Below are positions 15,536 through 24,292 of a DNA stretch of 34,015 bases, piece by piece. The stretch lies in NCBI RefSeq assembly GCF_022288725.1, contig NZ_JAKNTA010000025.1, forward strand, positions 1 through 34,015, in the 5' to 3' direction. The notes beneath the pieces were generated by a model. That model saw only the letters and a program-made list of their open reading frames with translations. It was not told the origin of the DNA and searched no databases. The position numbers and the translations under genes were made by a program. This stretch comes from Kitasatospora sp. A2-31. Its GTDB lineage: Bacteria > Actinomycetota > Actinomycetes > Streptomycetales > Streptomycetaceae. Positions within the stretch are counted from its first letter, which is position 1, and each line of letters begins with the position of its first letter.

Positions 15536-17749
15536 TCAGCCCTTCTCCATGTAGGCCGCGCGGTCCGCGTCGAGCAGGCTCTCCAGTGCGGTGCGCAGCT
15601 CCGGATGGGCGGTCAGGTCGGGGTCCGCGGCGACCAGCCGGGTGGCCTCGGCGCGCGCGGCCACGATGACCTCCTCGTCCTCCAGCACGGAGAGCACCTT
15701 CAGCGAGGACTTCACCCCGGACTGCGCCTGGCCCAGCACGTCGCCCTCGCGGCGCTGTTCGAGGTCGATCCGGGAGAGCTCGAAGCCGTCCAGGGTGGCC
15801 GCCACCGCGTCCAGCCGGGCGCGGGCCGCGCTCGCCGCGGGCATGTCGCTGACCAGCAGGCAGAGGCCGGCCGCGCTGCCGCGCCCGACCCGGCCGCGCA
15901 GCTGGTGCAGCTGGGAGACGCCGAAGCGGTCGGCATCCATGATCACCATGGCGGTCGAGTTCGGTACGTTCACGCCGACCTCGATCACCGTGGTGGCGAC
16001 CAGCACGTCGACCTCGCCGGCGGCGAACCGGCGCATCACCTCGTCCTTGGCGTCCGGGGCCAGCCGGCCGTGCAGGATCTCCACCCGCAGCCCGGCCAGC
16101 GGGCCCTTCACCAGCATCTCGGCGGTCTCCACGACGGAGAGCGGGGGCCGGCGCTCGTCGCTGTCGGCGCCGGTGTCCGCGACGTCCTCCAGGTCCTCCT
16201 CGGCGGCCTTGCGCCGCTTCCTCGGCTCGGTGGGCTCCTCGTCCCCGATGCGGGGGCAGACCACGTACGCCTGGTGGCCCTTGGCCACCTCCTCGCGGAC
16301 CCGCTCCCAGGCCCGGGCCAGGAAGTTGGGCTTCTCCACGGCCGGGACGACGTGGGTGGAGATCGGCGAGCGGCCGGCCGGCAGCTGGTCCAGCACGGAC
16401 GTCTCCAAGTCCCCGAAGACGGTCATCGCGACCGTGCGCGGGATCGGGGTGGCCGTCATCACCAGCAGGTGCGGCGGCTGCTCGCCCTTGGCCCGCAGCG
16501 CGTCCCGCTGCTCGACGCCGAAGCGGTGCTGCTCGTCCACCACGACCAGGCCGAGGTCCTGGAACTGCACCTTGTCCTCGATCAGCGCATGGGTGCCGAT
16601 CGCGATGCCGGCGTCGCCGCAGGCCATGTCGAGCAGCGCCTGGCGGCGGGCGGGAACGCCCATCGAGCCGGTCAGCAGCACGACGCGGGTGCCGAGGTCC
16701 GAGCCGCCGAGCATGCCGCCCTCGGCGAGGTCGCCCATCATCTCGACGATCGAGCGGTGGTGCTGCTGCGCGAGGACCTCGGTGGGCGCCAGCAGCACGG
16801 CCTGGCCGCCCGCGTCGACCACGGCCAGCATGGCCCGCAGCGCGACGAGCGTCTTCCCGGAGCCGACCTCGCCCTGGAGCAGCCGGTGCATCGGGTGCTC
16901 GCTCGCCAGGTCGGCGGCGATCTCGGCGGAGACCTTCTGCTGGCCCTCGGTGAGGGTGAACGGGAGCCGGGCGTCGAAGGCGTCCAGCAGGCCGTCCGGG
17001 CGCGGCCTGCGCGGGACGGCGGGCAGCGCGGAGTCGGCGGCCCGGCGCCGGGCGAGGGCGACCTGGAGGACGAAGGCCTCGTCCCAGCGGAGCCGGCTCT
17101 GGGCCCGCTCGCGGTCGGCCTGGCTGCGCGGCCGGTGGATCAGCTCCAGCGCCTCGGGCAGCGGGATCAGGTCGTGCCGCTCGCGCAGTTCGGCGGGCAG
17201 CGGCTCGCCGACGTCGGCCAGGTGCTTGGTGAGCGCGGTCTCGATGCAGATGGACAGCTTCCAGCTGGGCATCTGGGCGCTGGCTCCGTACACCGGGATG
17301 AGCCGGCCGGCGAACTGCCGGGCGGCGTCGGAGCCGGCCTCCTCGTCGAGCAGCTGGTAGTCCGGCGAGACGAGCTGGCGGCTCCGGTTGAAGACGCCGA
17401 CCTTGCCGGCGAACAGGCCCTGGGCGCCCGCCTTCAGCTCCTTCTGCCGCCAGCCCTGGTTGAAGAAGACCAGCGAGAGCCGGCTGCGGCCGTCGGTGAC
17501 GACGACCTCCAGGCGGTCGCCCTTGCGCCCGCGGAACGGGATCAGGGTGACCTTCTCGATCCGGGCCAGCACGGTGACGTGCTCGTCGATCTCCAGCTCG
17601 TCCAGGCTGGTGAGCTGGCCGCGTTCGACGTAGCGGCGCGGATAGTGGTGCAGCAGGTCGCCGACCGTGCGCAGCTTGAGGCTGTCGGCGAGCACCTTGG
17701 CGGTGCGGTCGCCGACGAGCTTGGTCAGTGGTTCATCGAGAGCGCCCAT
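15536..17749 (-). CDS. recG: ATP-dependent DNA helicase RecG
   Basis: A 737-aa branch-migration helicase that regresses stalled forks and processes Holliday junctions. The N-terminal wedge OB domain spans about 55-135 (LLHHYPRRYVERG precedes it). Helicase motifs are Walker A GEVGSGKT at 293-300, motif Ia LAPTEVLAQQH, motif II DEQH at 405-408, motif III MTATPIPRT, and later VATTVIEVGVNVPN and QLRGRVGRG. The C-terminal QREGDVLGQAQSG is the TRG region. A charged insertion rich in Lys/Glu/Asp at about 510-540 (RKRRKAAEEDLEDV) lies between motifs. The start is ATG with AGGGG close upstream. Confidence 0.98.
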   Translation of the reverse strand: MGALDEPLTKLVGDRTAKVLADSLKLRTVGDLLHHYPRRYVERGQLTSLDELEIDEHVTVLARIEKVTLIPFRGRKGDRLEVVVTDGRSRLSLVFFNQGWRQKELKAGAQGLFAGKVGVFNRSRQLVSPDYQLLDEEAGSDAARQFAGRLIPVYGASAQMPSWKLSICIETALTKHLADVGEPLPAELRERHDLIPLPEALELIHRPRSQADRERAQSRLRWDEAFVLQVALARRRAADSALPAVPRRPRPDGLLDAFDARLPFTLTEGQQKVSAEIAADLASEHPMHRLLQGEVGSGKTLVALRAMLAVVDAGGQAVLLAPTEVLAQQHHRSIVEMMGDLAEGGMLGGSDLGTRVVLLTGSMGVPARRQALLDMACGDAGIAIGTHALIEDKVQFQDLGLVVVDEQHRFGVEQRDALRAKGEQPPHLLVMTATPIPRTVAMTVFGDLETSVLDQLPAGRSPISTHVVPAVEKPNFLARAWERVREEVAKGHQAYVVCPRIGDEEPTEPRKRRKAAEEDLEDVADTGADSDERRPPLSVVETAEMLVKGPLAGLRVEILHGRLAPDAKDEVMRRFAAGEVDVLVATTVIEVGVNVPNSTAMVIMDADRFGVSQLHQLRGRVGRGSAAGLCLLVSDMPAASAARARLDAVAATLDGFELSRIDLEQRREGDVLGQAQSGVKSSLKVLSVLEDEEVIVAARAEATRLVAADPDLTAHPELRTALESLLDADRAAYMEKG

Positions 17750-17829
17750 CAGGCCCCTGTTTACACCACCGCACCGACATTCCGGGCGTTCCCGGGCCGG
17801 GCTCCGCGCCCGCCCGCGGCCGGTCGCGG

Positions 17830-19458
17830 CTACTCGACCCCGATGAGCACCGGCGCCGACTCCTGGCCGCCGTGGAACACCACCGCGTCGACCTCCGGCC
17901 GCCGGTACCGGGCGTGCGCGACCAGCGTCTCGGCCAGCCCGTCGGGCACGCCCACGCCGAGCACCAGGGTGACCAGCTCCCCGCCGGCGCCGAGCATCCG
18001 GTCCAGCACCCGGCGGCCGACCTCGGCGAGGTCCGCGCCGATCAGCGCCACGTCGCCGTCGATCAGGCCGAGCACGTCACCGGCCTGGCAGACCCCGGCC
18101 ATGGTCCAGGACTCCCCCTCGGCGACGGCGAGTTCGGCGTACCGGGTGGCGCCGGCGGCCGAGGTCATGGCGACCACGTCCTCGTCGAAGCGCCGCCCGG
18201 CCTCGTGCACGGCGAGCGCGGCCAGGCCCTGGACCGGCGAGCGGGTGGGCAGCACGGCGATCCGCACGCCCTCCTCGCGCAGCTGGTCGGCGGCGGCGCC
18301 GGCGGCGGCCCGCAGCTCGGGGTCGTTGAGCAGCAGCACGACCTCCCGTGCGCCGGCCCGGCGCACGGCGGCGGCCAGTTCGGCGCTGGCCGGCGGGCGG
18401 TCCGGGTCGGCGTGCAGGACGACCGCGCCGGACTGCTCGCAGAGCTCGGCCAGCCCGGTGCCGGACACCACCGAGAGCACCGCGCGGGTGCGTTCCTCGC
18501 GCTCGCCCCGGTCGGCGGCGGTGCCCGAGCGAGCGGCGGCCTCGGCGAAGTGCGTGATCCGGATCTGGTGCGGCCGCCCGGCCCGGACCCCGGCCTCGAC
18601 GGCGGCGCCCGCGTCGTCCACGTGCACGTGGACGTTCCAGAGGCCGTCGCCGCCCCCGACCACCAGGGAGTCGCCGAGCCCGGCGAGCGTCTCGCGCAGC
18701 TCGGGCAGCGCCTCGTCGGGGGCGTCGAGCAGGTAGATGACCTCGAAGGCGGGGTGGCCGGGGCCGGGCGGCCGCAGGTGCGTCTCGCACCGCTCGACCC
18801 GGACGTCCCCGCGCAGCGCGACCGGGCCCATCGGCTGGTGGCCGGCGACGGCGTCGGCGAGCGCGCCGAGGACGGCGACCAGGCCGCGCCCGCCGGCGTC
18901 CACCACCCCGGCCTCGGCCAGGACGGCGAGCTGCTCCGGGGTGTGCCGCAGCGCGTCCCGGGCGGCCCGGTGGGCGGTGTCGGCGACCTGGGCGAGCCCG
19001 TCCCCGGCCCGGAGGGCCTCCCGGGCGGCGACCCGGGCGACGGTCAGCAGCGTGCCCTCGACCGGTTCGGCGACGGCCTGGTACGCCGCGTCGGCGGCCC
19101 GCCGGAGCGCGGTGCGCAGCTGGTCGGCGCCACCGCCCTCGGCGAGCGTCTCCGCGGCGCCGCGCAACCACTGGGCCAGGATGACGCCGGAGTTGCCGCG
19201 CGCGCCGATCAGCGCGCCGCGGGCCATCGCCCGGACCGTCTCGGCCAGCCCGGGCGGCGGGCCGGCGCCGGGGTCGGCGAAGCGGCTCTCCACCTCGGCG
19301 GCGGCGGACTCCACGGTCAGGTAGAGGTTGGTGCCGGTGTCGCCGTCCGGGACGGGGTAGACGTTGAGTGCGTCGATCTCCTCGCGAGCCTGGCCGAGTG
19401 CGCGCAGGGCCAGCTGGCACCAGCTGCGCACGGCCGGGGCGTCGAGCGTGTGCAGCAC
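17830..19458 (-). CDS. DAK2/DegV-type protein (FakA/YloV-like)
   Basis: A 542-aa protein. The N-terminal DhaL (DAK2) domain carries the nucleotide/Mg-binding NVYPVPDGDTGTN (32-44) and GARGNSGVILAQWLRG. The middle and C-terminal parts match the DegV-associated arrangement of the FakA/YloV family, including HVHVDDAG. In Firmicutes FakA phosphorylates fatty acids bound to FakB. Whether this protein does so is not shown here: no fakB-like gene is in the window. The start is GTG with GGAGGAG 5 nt upstream. In actinobacteria it commonly sits between rpmB and recG, as here. Confidence 0.92.
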   Translation of the reverse strand: MLHTLDAPAVRSWCQLALRALGQAREEIDALNVYPVPDGDTGTNLYLTVESAAAEVESRFADPGAGPPPGLAETVRAMARGALIGARGNSGVILAQWLRGAAETLAEGGGADQLRTALRRAADAAYQAVAEPVEGTLLTVARVAAREALRAGDGLAQVADTAHRAARDALRHTPEQLAVLAEAGVVDAGGRGLVAVLGALADAVAGHQPMGPVALRGDVRVERCETHLRPPGPGHPAFEVIYLLDAPDEALPELRETLAGLGDSLVVGGGDGLWNVHVHVDDAGAAVEAGVRAGRPHQIRITHFAEAAARSGTAADRGEREERTRAVLSVVSGTGLAELCEQSGAVVLHADPDRPPASAELAAAVRRAGAREVVLLLNDPELRAAAGAAADQLREEGVRIAVLPTRSPVQGLAALAVHEAGRRFDEDVVAMTSAAGATRYAELAVAEGESWTMAGVCQAGDVLGLIDGDVALIGADLAEVGRRVLDRMLGAGGELVTLVLGVGVPDGLAETLVAHARYRRPEVDAVVFHGGQESAPVLIGVE

Positions 19459-19617
19459 CAGGTCTCCTCCGGATGGGACGCCGCGATGGCCTGAGGGTGA
19501 ACGGCGAGGGGTGATACCTGGCAGGTTATCGGGGGCCGGAGGGCGCCGCCGGGGGACGGCGAGCGCAGCGATCACCTGCCGGAACGTGGTAGTTTCGTTG
19601 AACGGGAGCAAGCGTTG

Positions 19618-19623
19618 TATGCT
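19618..19623 (+). promoter_or_regulatory. Possible -10 (TATGCT) for rpmB
   Basis: TATGCT lies about 120 bp before the rpmB GTG in the divergent gap. The best -35 match (TTGAAC) is at a short 14-bp spacing, so the assignment is weak. Confidence 0.35.
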
Positions 19624-19741
19624 CTTCCGGTTGCCTGGAACAGTCCGGGCTCACCCCTCGGTCCGGCTCGGTTCACGTGAGTGCTCCGCTGGTCCGGCGG
19701 GGTTTCGAATGTAAGTGATCTGAAGTCTTGGAGTGACTCCT

Positions 19742-19927
19742 GTGGCTGCCAACTGCGACGTCTGCGGCAAGGGGCCGGGCTTCGGCAACAGCATCTCCCA
19801 CTCTCACCGCCGCACCTCCCGTCGTTGGAACCCCAACATCCAGACGGTGCGCGCTGTGGTTGGGCGGACGCCGAAGCGGCTCAACGTCTGCACCTCGTGC
19901 ATCAAGGCCGGTAAGGTCTCGCGCTGA
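19742..19927 (+). CDS. rpmB: Ribosomal protein L28, zinc-binding form
   Basis: A 61-aa 50S subunit protein beginning MAANCDVCGKGPGFGNSIS. Two cysteine pairs (CDVC near the N-terminus and CTSC near the C-terminus) mark the zinc-containing C+ form. The start is GTG with GGAG 8 nt upstream. It is divergent from the DAK2/DegV gene and is followed by a clear terminator, so it is probably monocistronic. Confidence 0.98.
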   Translation: MAANCDVCGKGPGFGNSISHSHRRTSRRWNPNIQTVRAVVGRTPKRLNVCTSCIKAGKVSR

Positions 19928-19956
19928 CGCGCAGACCGGTACGCCGGTCCTCCAGT

Positions 19957-19986
19957 AAGCCGGTTCATCCTCGGATGGACCGGCTT
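19957..19986 (+). terminator. Terminator of rpmB
   Basis: A 13-14 bp stem with one G-U pair and a 4-nt loop (CTCG) lies 30 bp after the stop and is followed by CCTGTCTTTCC, a T-containing tail. Confidence 0.85.
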
Positions 19987-20060
19987 CCTGTCTTTCCGGG
20001 CCGTCCGGCCCCTGCCCGGTCCGCCCGCCGGGCGCCGGCGGGGTCCCGCGAAGCCCGGGC

Positions 20061-20082
20061 GGGCGGGCGCGGAGGCCCGCCC
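20061..20082 (-). terminator. Probable terminator of thiD
   Basis: A 7-bp GC stem (20061-20067 with 20076-20082), inside a larger imperfect GC-rich fold, lies 8 bp past the thiD stop. Confidence 0.5.
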
Positions 20083-20090
20083 ACCGCCGG

Positions 20091-20903
<813 letters not shown>

Positions 20904-20910
20904 GGGCCCC

Positions 20911-20916
20911 AACCTA
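20911..20916 (-). promoter_or_regulatory. -10-like TAGGTT before thiD
   Basis: A TANNNT hexamer 7 nt before the thiD ATG, with no usable Shine-Dalgarno. It lies in the 24-bp gap between pfkA and thiD. Confidence 0.45.
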
Positions 20917-20927
20917 CCCCCGGCCGC

Positions 20928-21953
20928 TCAGAGGACGGCCTCCGATTCCGCCCAGCGGTCCTTCGGCACGGTCTTGAGGCGGGTGACCGCCTCCCCCACC
21001 GGCACCAGCCGGATCTCGTTGCGGCGCAGCGCGGTGAAGTGGCCGAACGCGCCCTGGTGGACGGCCTCCACCGCGTGCCAGCCGAACCGGGTGGCGAGCA
21101 CCCGGTCGCGGGCGGTGGGGGTGCCGCCGCGCTGGGTGTGGCCGAGGATGACCGGGCGGGCCTCCTTGCCGAGCAGGTCCTCCAGCTCGTGGGCGAGCCG
21201 GTTGCCGATCCCGCCGAAGGTCTGGTGGCCGTACTGGTCGACGGCGCCGTGGTCGAAGCGCAGCGTTCCCGGCAGCGGCGACGCACCCTCCGCGACGGCG
21301 ATGATGGCGAACTTCTTGCCGCGGGAGAACCGGTCCTCGACCATCCGGGCGACCGCCTCGATGTCGAAGGGCTTCTCCGGGATCAGGATGCCGTGCGCAC
21401 CGCCCGCCATCCCGGCGGTCAGGGTGATCCAACCGGTGTGGCGGCCCATCAGCTCCACGACCATGACGCGCTGGTGGGACTCGGCGGTGGTCTTCAGCCG
21501 GTCGATCGCCTCGGTCGCGACGTGCACGGCGGTGTCGAAGCCGAAGGTGACGTCGGTGGCGTCGATGTCGTTGTCGATGGTCTTCGGCACCCCGACCACC
21601 GGCAGTCCGGCGTCGCTGAACATCTTCGCGGCGGTCAGCGTGCCCTCGCCGCCGATCGTGATCAGCGCGTCGATGCCGACGTCCCGGGCGAGGGTCCGTG
21701 CGTTGTCCACCGCCCACGCGATCCGGTCGCGCTGGACCCGGGCCGAGCCGAGGATGGTGCCGCCGAGCGTCAGCAGACCGGTGACGTCGTCGTGCGAGAC
21801 CGGGCGGGTGCGTCCCTCGATCAGACCGAGGAAGCCGTCCTCGATGCCGACGATCTCGTCCCCGTGGACATCCGTGCCGCGGTGCACCACGGAGCGGATC
21901 ACGGCGTTGAGGCCGGGGCAGTCGCCGCCGCTGGTCAGGACCCCGATGCGCAT
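20928..21953 (-). CDS. pfkA: ATP-dependent 6-phosphofructokinase
   Basis: A 341-aa glycolytic kinase making fructose 1,6-bisphosphate. It begins MRIGVLTSGGDCPGLNAVIR. The substrate-defining residues are Gly104 in IGGEGT and Lys124 in GVPKTIDNDI. In this family Gly104 indicates ATP use, and Lys124 marks the actinobacterial group that is sequence-related to PPi enzymes. The catalytic Asp lies in TIDND, and MGRHTGW is the fructose-6-phosphate site region. The start ATG is fixed by homology; GGAG is about 13 nt upstream. It lies between thiL (gap 265 bp) and thiD (gap 24 bp), an odd place for a glycolytic gene. Confidence 0.97.
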   Translation of the reverse strand: MRIGVLTSGGDCPGLNAVIRSVVHRGTDVHGDEIVGIEDGFLGLIEGRTRPVSHDDVTGLLTLGGTILGSARVQRDRIAWAVDNARTLARDVGIDALITIGGEGTLTAAKMFSDAGLPVVGVPKTIDNDIDATDVTFGFDTAVHVATEAIDRLKTTAESHQRVMVVELMGRHTGWITLTAGMAGGAHGILIPEKPFDIEAVARMVEDRFSRGKKFAIIAVAEGASPLPGTLRFDHGAVDQYGHQTFGGIGNRLAHELEDLLGKEARPVILGHTQRGGTPTARDRVLATRFGWHAVEAVHQGAFGHFTALRRNEIRLVPVGEAVTRLKTVPKDRWAESEAVL

Positions 21954-22166
21954 GATGGGTGGGCTCTCCCGCTCCGCAGTGGTTCGGACCACCCGCACCG
22001 GACGGGCGGGCGGGCTCGGTTCACCGCCAGCGTACGCGCCGCCCCCGGCCGGAGCCGGGCGCTTCGCCCAGGGGAGGGGCGCGCGGCGTTGCACCACGCG
22101 CCGGGGAGGTGCGCAGGGGAGCCCGCGGGGCCGCGGGTTCGGCGCCCACGAAGCGATCCGGCGCAC

Positions 22167-22193
22167 CCGGCGGGGCGTCAACCGCCCCGCCGG
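22167..22193 (-). terminator. Hairpin terminator after thiL
   Basis: An 11-bp perfect GC stem (22167-22177 with 22183-22193) with a short loop lies 26 bp beyond the thiL stop. Confidence 0.7.
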
Positions 22194-22230
22194 CGCGGTC
22201 ACTCGGCGACCGGCGTGGTCACTCCGCGAA
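22191..22230. repeat. 20-bp tandem duplication at the thiL stop
   Basis: 22191-22210 and 22211-22230 are similar 20-bp units (CGGCG(C/T)GGTCACTC(G/C)(G/G)CG). The second contains the thiL stop codon; the first is its near-copy outside the gene. Confidence 0.65.
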
Positions 22231-23184
22231 GTGGTCCCAGCCGCCGACCCGGTCCCAGGCCTCGCCGTCCACCGTGACCCGGCCGCCGCGGGCCGCCCGC
22301 GCGGGGGCCGTCACCTCGCCCACCACCCGCCAGCGCGCGGGGAGTTGGACGCCGCGCGGGAAGGTCGCCACGATCGCGTGGTCCTCGCCGCCGGAGAGCA
22401 CCCAGACCAGCGGGTCCACGCCGACGGCCTGGCCGATGTCGGCCATCTGCGCCGGCACGTCGAAGTCCGCGGCGCGCAAATCGATGTCCACCCCGCTGGC
22501 CCGGGCGACGTGGCCCAGGTCGGCCACCAGCCCGTCACTCACGTCGACCATCGCGGTGGCGCCCGACTCGGCCGCGGCCGGCCCCGCGTGGTACGGCGGC
22601 TCGGGACGGCGGTGCGCCTCGACGAAGGCGCGCGGCGAGCGGAAGCCGCGCTGCAGCACGGTCAGTCCGGCCGCGGACCAGCCCAGCCAGCCGGTGACCG
22701 CGACCACGTCGCCCACCTTCGCCCCGGCGCGCGTCACGGGCGCGCGCCCCTGGAGATCCCCGAGCGCCGTGATCGCCAGCGTGATGACGTCACCGCGCAC
22801 CACGTCACCGCCGACCACCGTCGCGCCGGCGACCTGGCACTCGTCCCGCAGGCCGTCCATCAGCTCGGTGGCCCAGGTGGTGGGCAGGTCGGCCGGGGCG
22901 ACCAGACCGAGCAGTATCGCGGTCGGCACCGCGCCCATCGCCGCCACGTCGGCGAGGTTCTGGGCGGCGGCCTTGCGGCCCACGTCGTAGGCGGTCGACC
23001 AGTCGCGGCGGAAGTGCCGGTTCTCGATCAGCACGTCCGTGGTGGCCACCACCCGGCCGTCCGGCGCCTTCACCACGGCGGCGTCGTCGCCCGGGCCGAG
23101 GTCGACCGCGGCGGTGAGCGGTACCCGGGCGGTCAGCTCCCTGATGAGGCCGAACTCGCCGAGCTCGCCCACGGTCCCCTGCAT
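22219..23184 (-). CDS. thiL: Thiamine-monophosphate kinase
   Basis: A 321-aa PurM-like kinase that converts thiamine phosphate to thiamine diphosphate, the last step of the pathway. Key features are LGPGDDAAV (29-37), TTDVLIENRHF, AQNLADVAAMGA, VGGDVVRG (123-130) and DVSDGL (213-218). The ATG has AGAGGA 6-7 nt upstream. It is divergent from the RAM-domain gene and shares its strand with pfkA and thiD. Confidence 0.97.
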   Translation of the reverse strand: MQGTVGELGEFGLIRELTARVPLTAAVDLGPGDDAAVVKAPDGRVVATTDVLIENRHFRRDWSTAYDVGRKAAAQNLADVAAMGAVPTAILLGLVAPADLPTTWATELMDGLRDECQVAGATVVGGDVVRGDVITLAITALGDLQGRAPVTRAGAKVGDVVAVTGWLGWSAAGLTVLQRGFRSPRAFVEAHRRPEPPYHAGPAAAESGATAMVDVSDGLVADLGHVARASGVDIDLRAADFDVPAQMADIGQAVGVDPLVWVLSGGEDHAIVATFPRGVQLPARWRVVGEVTAPARAARGGRVTVDGEAWDRVGGWDHFAE

Positions 23185-23394
23185 CTGCCGTCCTCTCGCG
23201 TTTGAAATAAGAACTCCTGCGGTACGCGCTCCCCCGCGCGCAGCGTACGCCCTCCAACGGTGCAGAGGTCTCCCTCCCCGGGGCCCCGCGCGGTAGCGTG
23301 GTGATCAGACTGCCGGTGAGCCCGTTCCACCCCCGACGCCTGACCGGGCGATCACGGCGCAGATCCCCGTACCCAGCCGCCGGGAGGTCCTTCC

Positions 23395-23628
23395 GTGGTA
23401 CAGGCATACATCCTGATCCAGACCGAGGTCGGAAAGGCCACCGCGGTGGCCGACGCGATCACCAAGATCGCCGGAGTCCTCCAGGCCGAGGACGTGACCG
23501 GCCCCTACGACGTGATCGTCCGGGCCGAGGCCGAGACGGTCGACGCGCTGGGCCGCCTGGTCGTGGCCAAGGTGCAGCAGGTCGAGGGCATCACCCGCAC
23601 CCTCACCTGTCCGGTGGTCCACCTGTAA
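23395..23628 (+). CDS. Stand-alone Lrp/AsnC RAM-domain protein
   Basis: A 77-aa protein consisting only of the ligand-binding RAM fold of Lrp/AsnC regulators (MVQAYILIQTEVGKA ... GPYDVIVRAEAET ... VEGITRTLTCPVV), with no DNA-binding half. Such stand-alone proteins form dimers or higher rings, and the conserved GxYD loop is the usual amino-acid site region. The start is GTG with GGGAGG 7 nt upstream. It is divergent from thiL. Function is unknown; it may sense a metabolite or modulate a full-length Lrp. Confidence 0.92.
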   Translation: MVQAYILIQTEVGKATAVADAITKIAGVLQAEDVTGPYDVIVRAEAETVDALGRLVVAKVQQVEGITRTLTCPVVHL

Positions 23629-23636
23629 GGCCCGGC

Positions 23637-23642
23637 TACCAT
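23637..23642 (+). promoter_or_regulatory. -10-like TACCAT before the DUF3515-like gene
   Basis: A TANNNT hexamer 6 nt before the GTG at 23649, with no Shine-Dalgarno, in the 20-bp gap after the RAM gene. Confidence 0.4.
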
Positions 23643-23648
23643 CGGCGG

Positions 23649-24161
23649 GTGTCCCGAGAACTCCGAGTCCCCCGCTTCCTGGCGGCGCTGCCGGCCCCGA
23701 TCCGCTGGCTGGCGCTGCCGGTCGCGCTGACCTGCACGGTCGTCGTGCTGCTCGGCAGCTGGTCCGCGCCCGATCGGATCGAGGTACCGGAACCGGCCCC
23801 CAAGGCGGCCGGCTACTGCCGGGACCTGGCCGCCGCACTGCCGCAGGAACTCCTCGGCCACGCCCGCAAGGACCCGTCGCCGGCCTCGCCGTACGTGGCC
23901 GCGTGGGCGAGCTCGCCGCGCGTCGTGCTGCGCTGCGGCGTGGACCGCCCGGAGCAGCTGAACGGCGAGGCCGCCAAGGACTACTCCCCCACCGTGGACG
24001 ACGTCACCTGGTGGCCGCAGAAGCTCGACGACGGCGGATACCGCTTCACCTCGACCATGCGCAAGGCGTACGTCGAGGTGACCGTCCCCGGCGGGGCCTT
24101 CGCCAACCCGTTCGACCCGGTCGCCGCACTCAGCGCAGCGGTGAAGGCGAACATCCCGTAG
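23649..24161 (+). CDS. DUF3515-like membrane-anchored protein
   Basis: A 170-aa protein with one transmembrane helix at about 18-38 (RWLALPVALTCTVVVLLGSW) and an extracytoplasmic C-terminal domain containing CRDLAAALPQELLG, VVLRCGVDRPEQL and VDDVTWWPQKLDDG. The two cysteines may form a disulphide. This resembles the actinobacterial DUF3515 family, function unknown. The start is GTG and looks leaderless. It converges on ddl across a strong hairpin, and its 3' end continues into near-copies of its last codons. Confidence 0.82.
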   Translation: MSRELRVPRFLAALPAPIRWLALPVALTCTVVVLLGSWSAPDRIEVPEPAPKAAGYCRDLAAALPQELLGHARKDPSPASPYVAAWASSPRVVLRCGVDRPEQLNGEAAKDYSPTVDDVTWWPQKLDDGGYRFTSTMRKAYVEVTVPGGAFANPFDPVAALSAAVKANIP

Positions 24162-24162
24162 T

Positions 24163-24221
24163 AGCGGCGGACGTCCCGGGGCGGGCACCCCCCAGCGGCG
24201 AACGTCCCGCAGCGGGCGCCC
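24163..24221. repeat. 31-bp period direct repeat after the DUF3515-like gene
   Basis: 24163-24190 and 24194-24221 are near-identical (AGCGGCG(G/A)ACGTCCCG...GCGGGC). The end of the coding sequence (GGCGAACATCCCGTAG) is a third, more diverged copy, so the stop-codon region seems to have been duplicated outward. Confidence 0.7.
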
Positions 24222-24242
24222 GGCGCGGCAGCGGCACCGCCG

Positions 24243-24277
24243 GAGGGCGGGCCGGGAGCAGCTCCCGGCCCGCCCTC
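24243..24277. terminator. Bidirectional terminator
   Basis: A perfect 16-bp stem (24243-24258 with 24262-24277) and a 3-nt loop lie between the convergent DUF3515-like gene and ddl. Confidence 0.85.
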
Positions 24278-24292
24278 GTCGTCGTGCGCGGG

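Noticed and set aside
15428..18736. Long plus-strand frame across recG and the DAK2/DegV gene
   Set aside because: It spans two unrelated minus-strand genes and the gap between them and has no recognisable domain.
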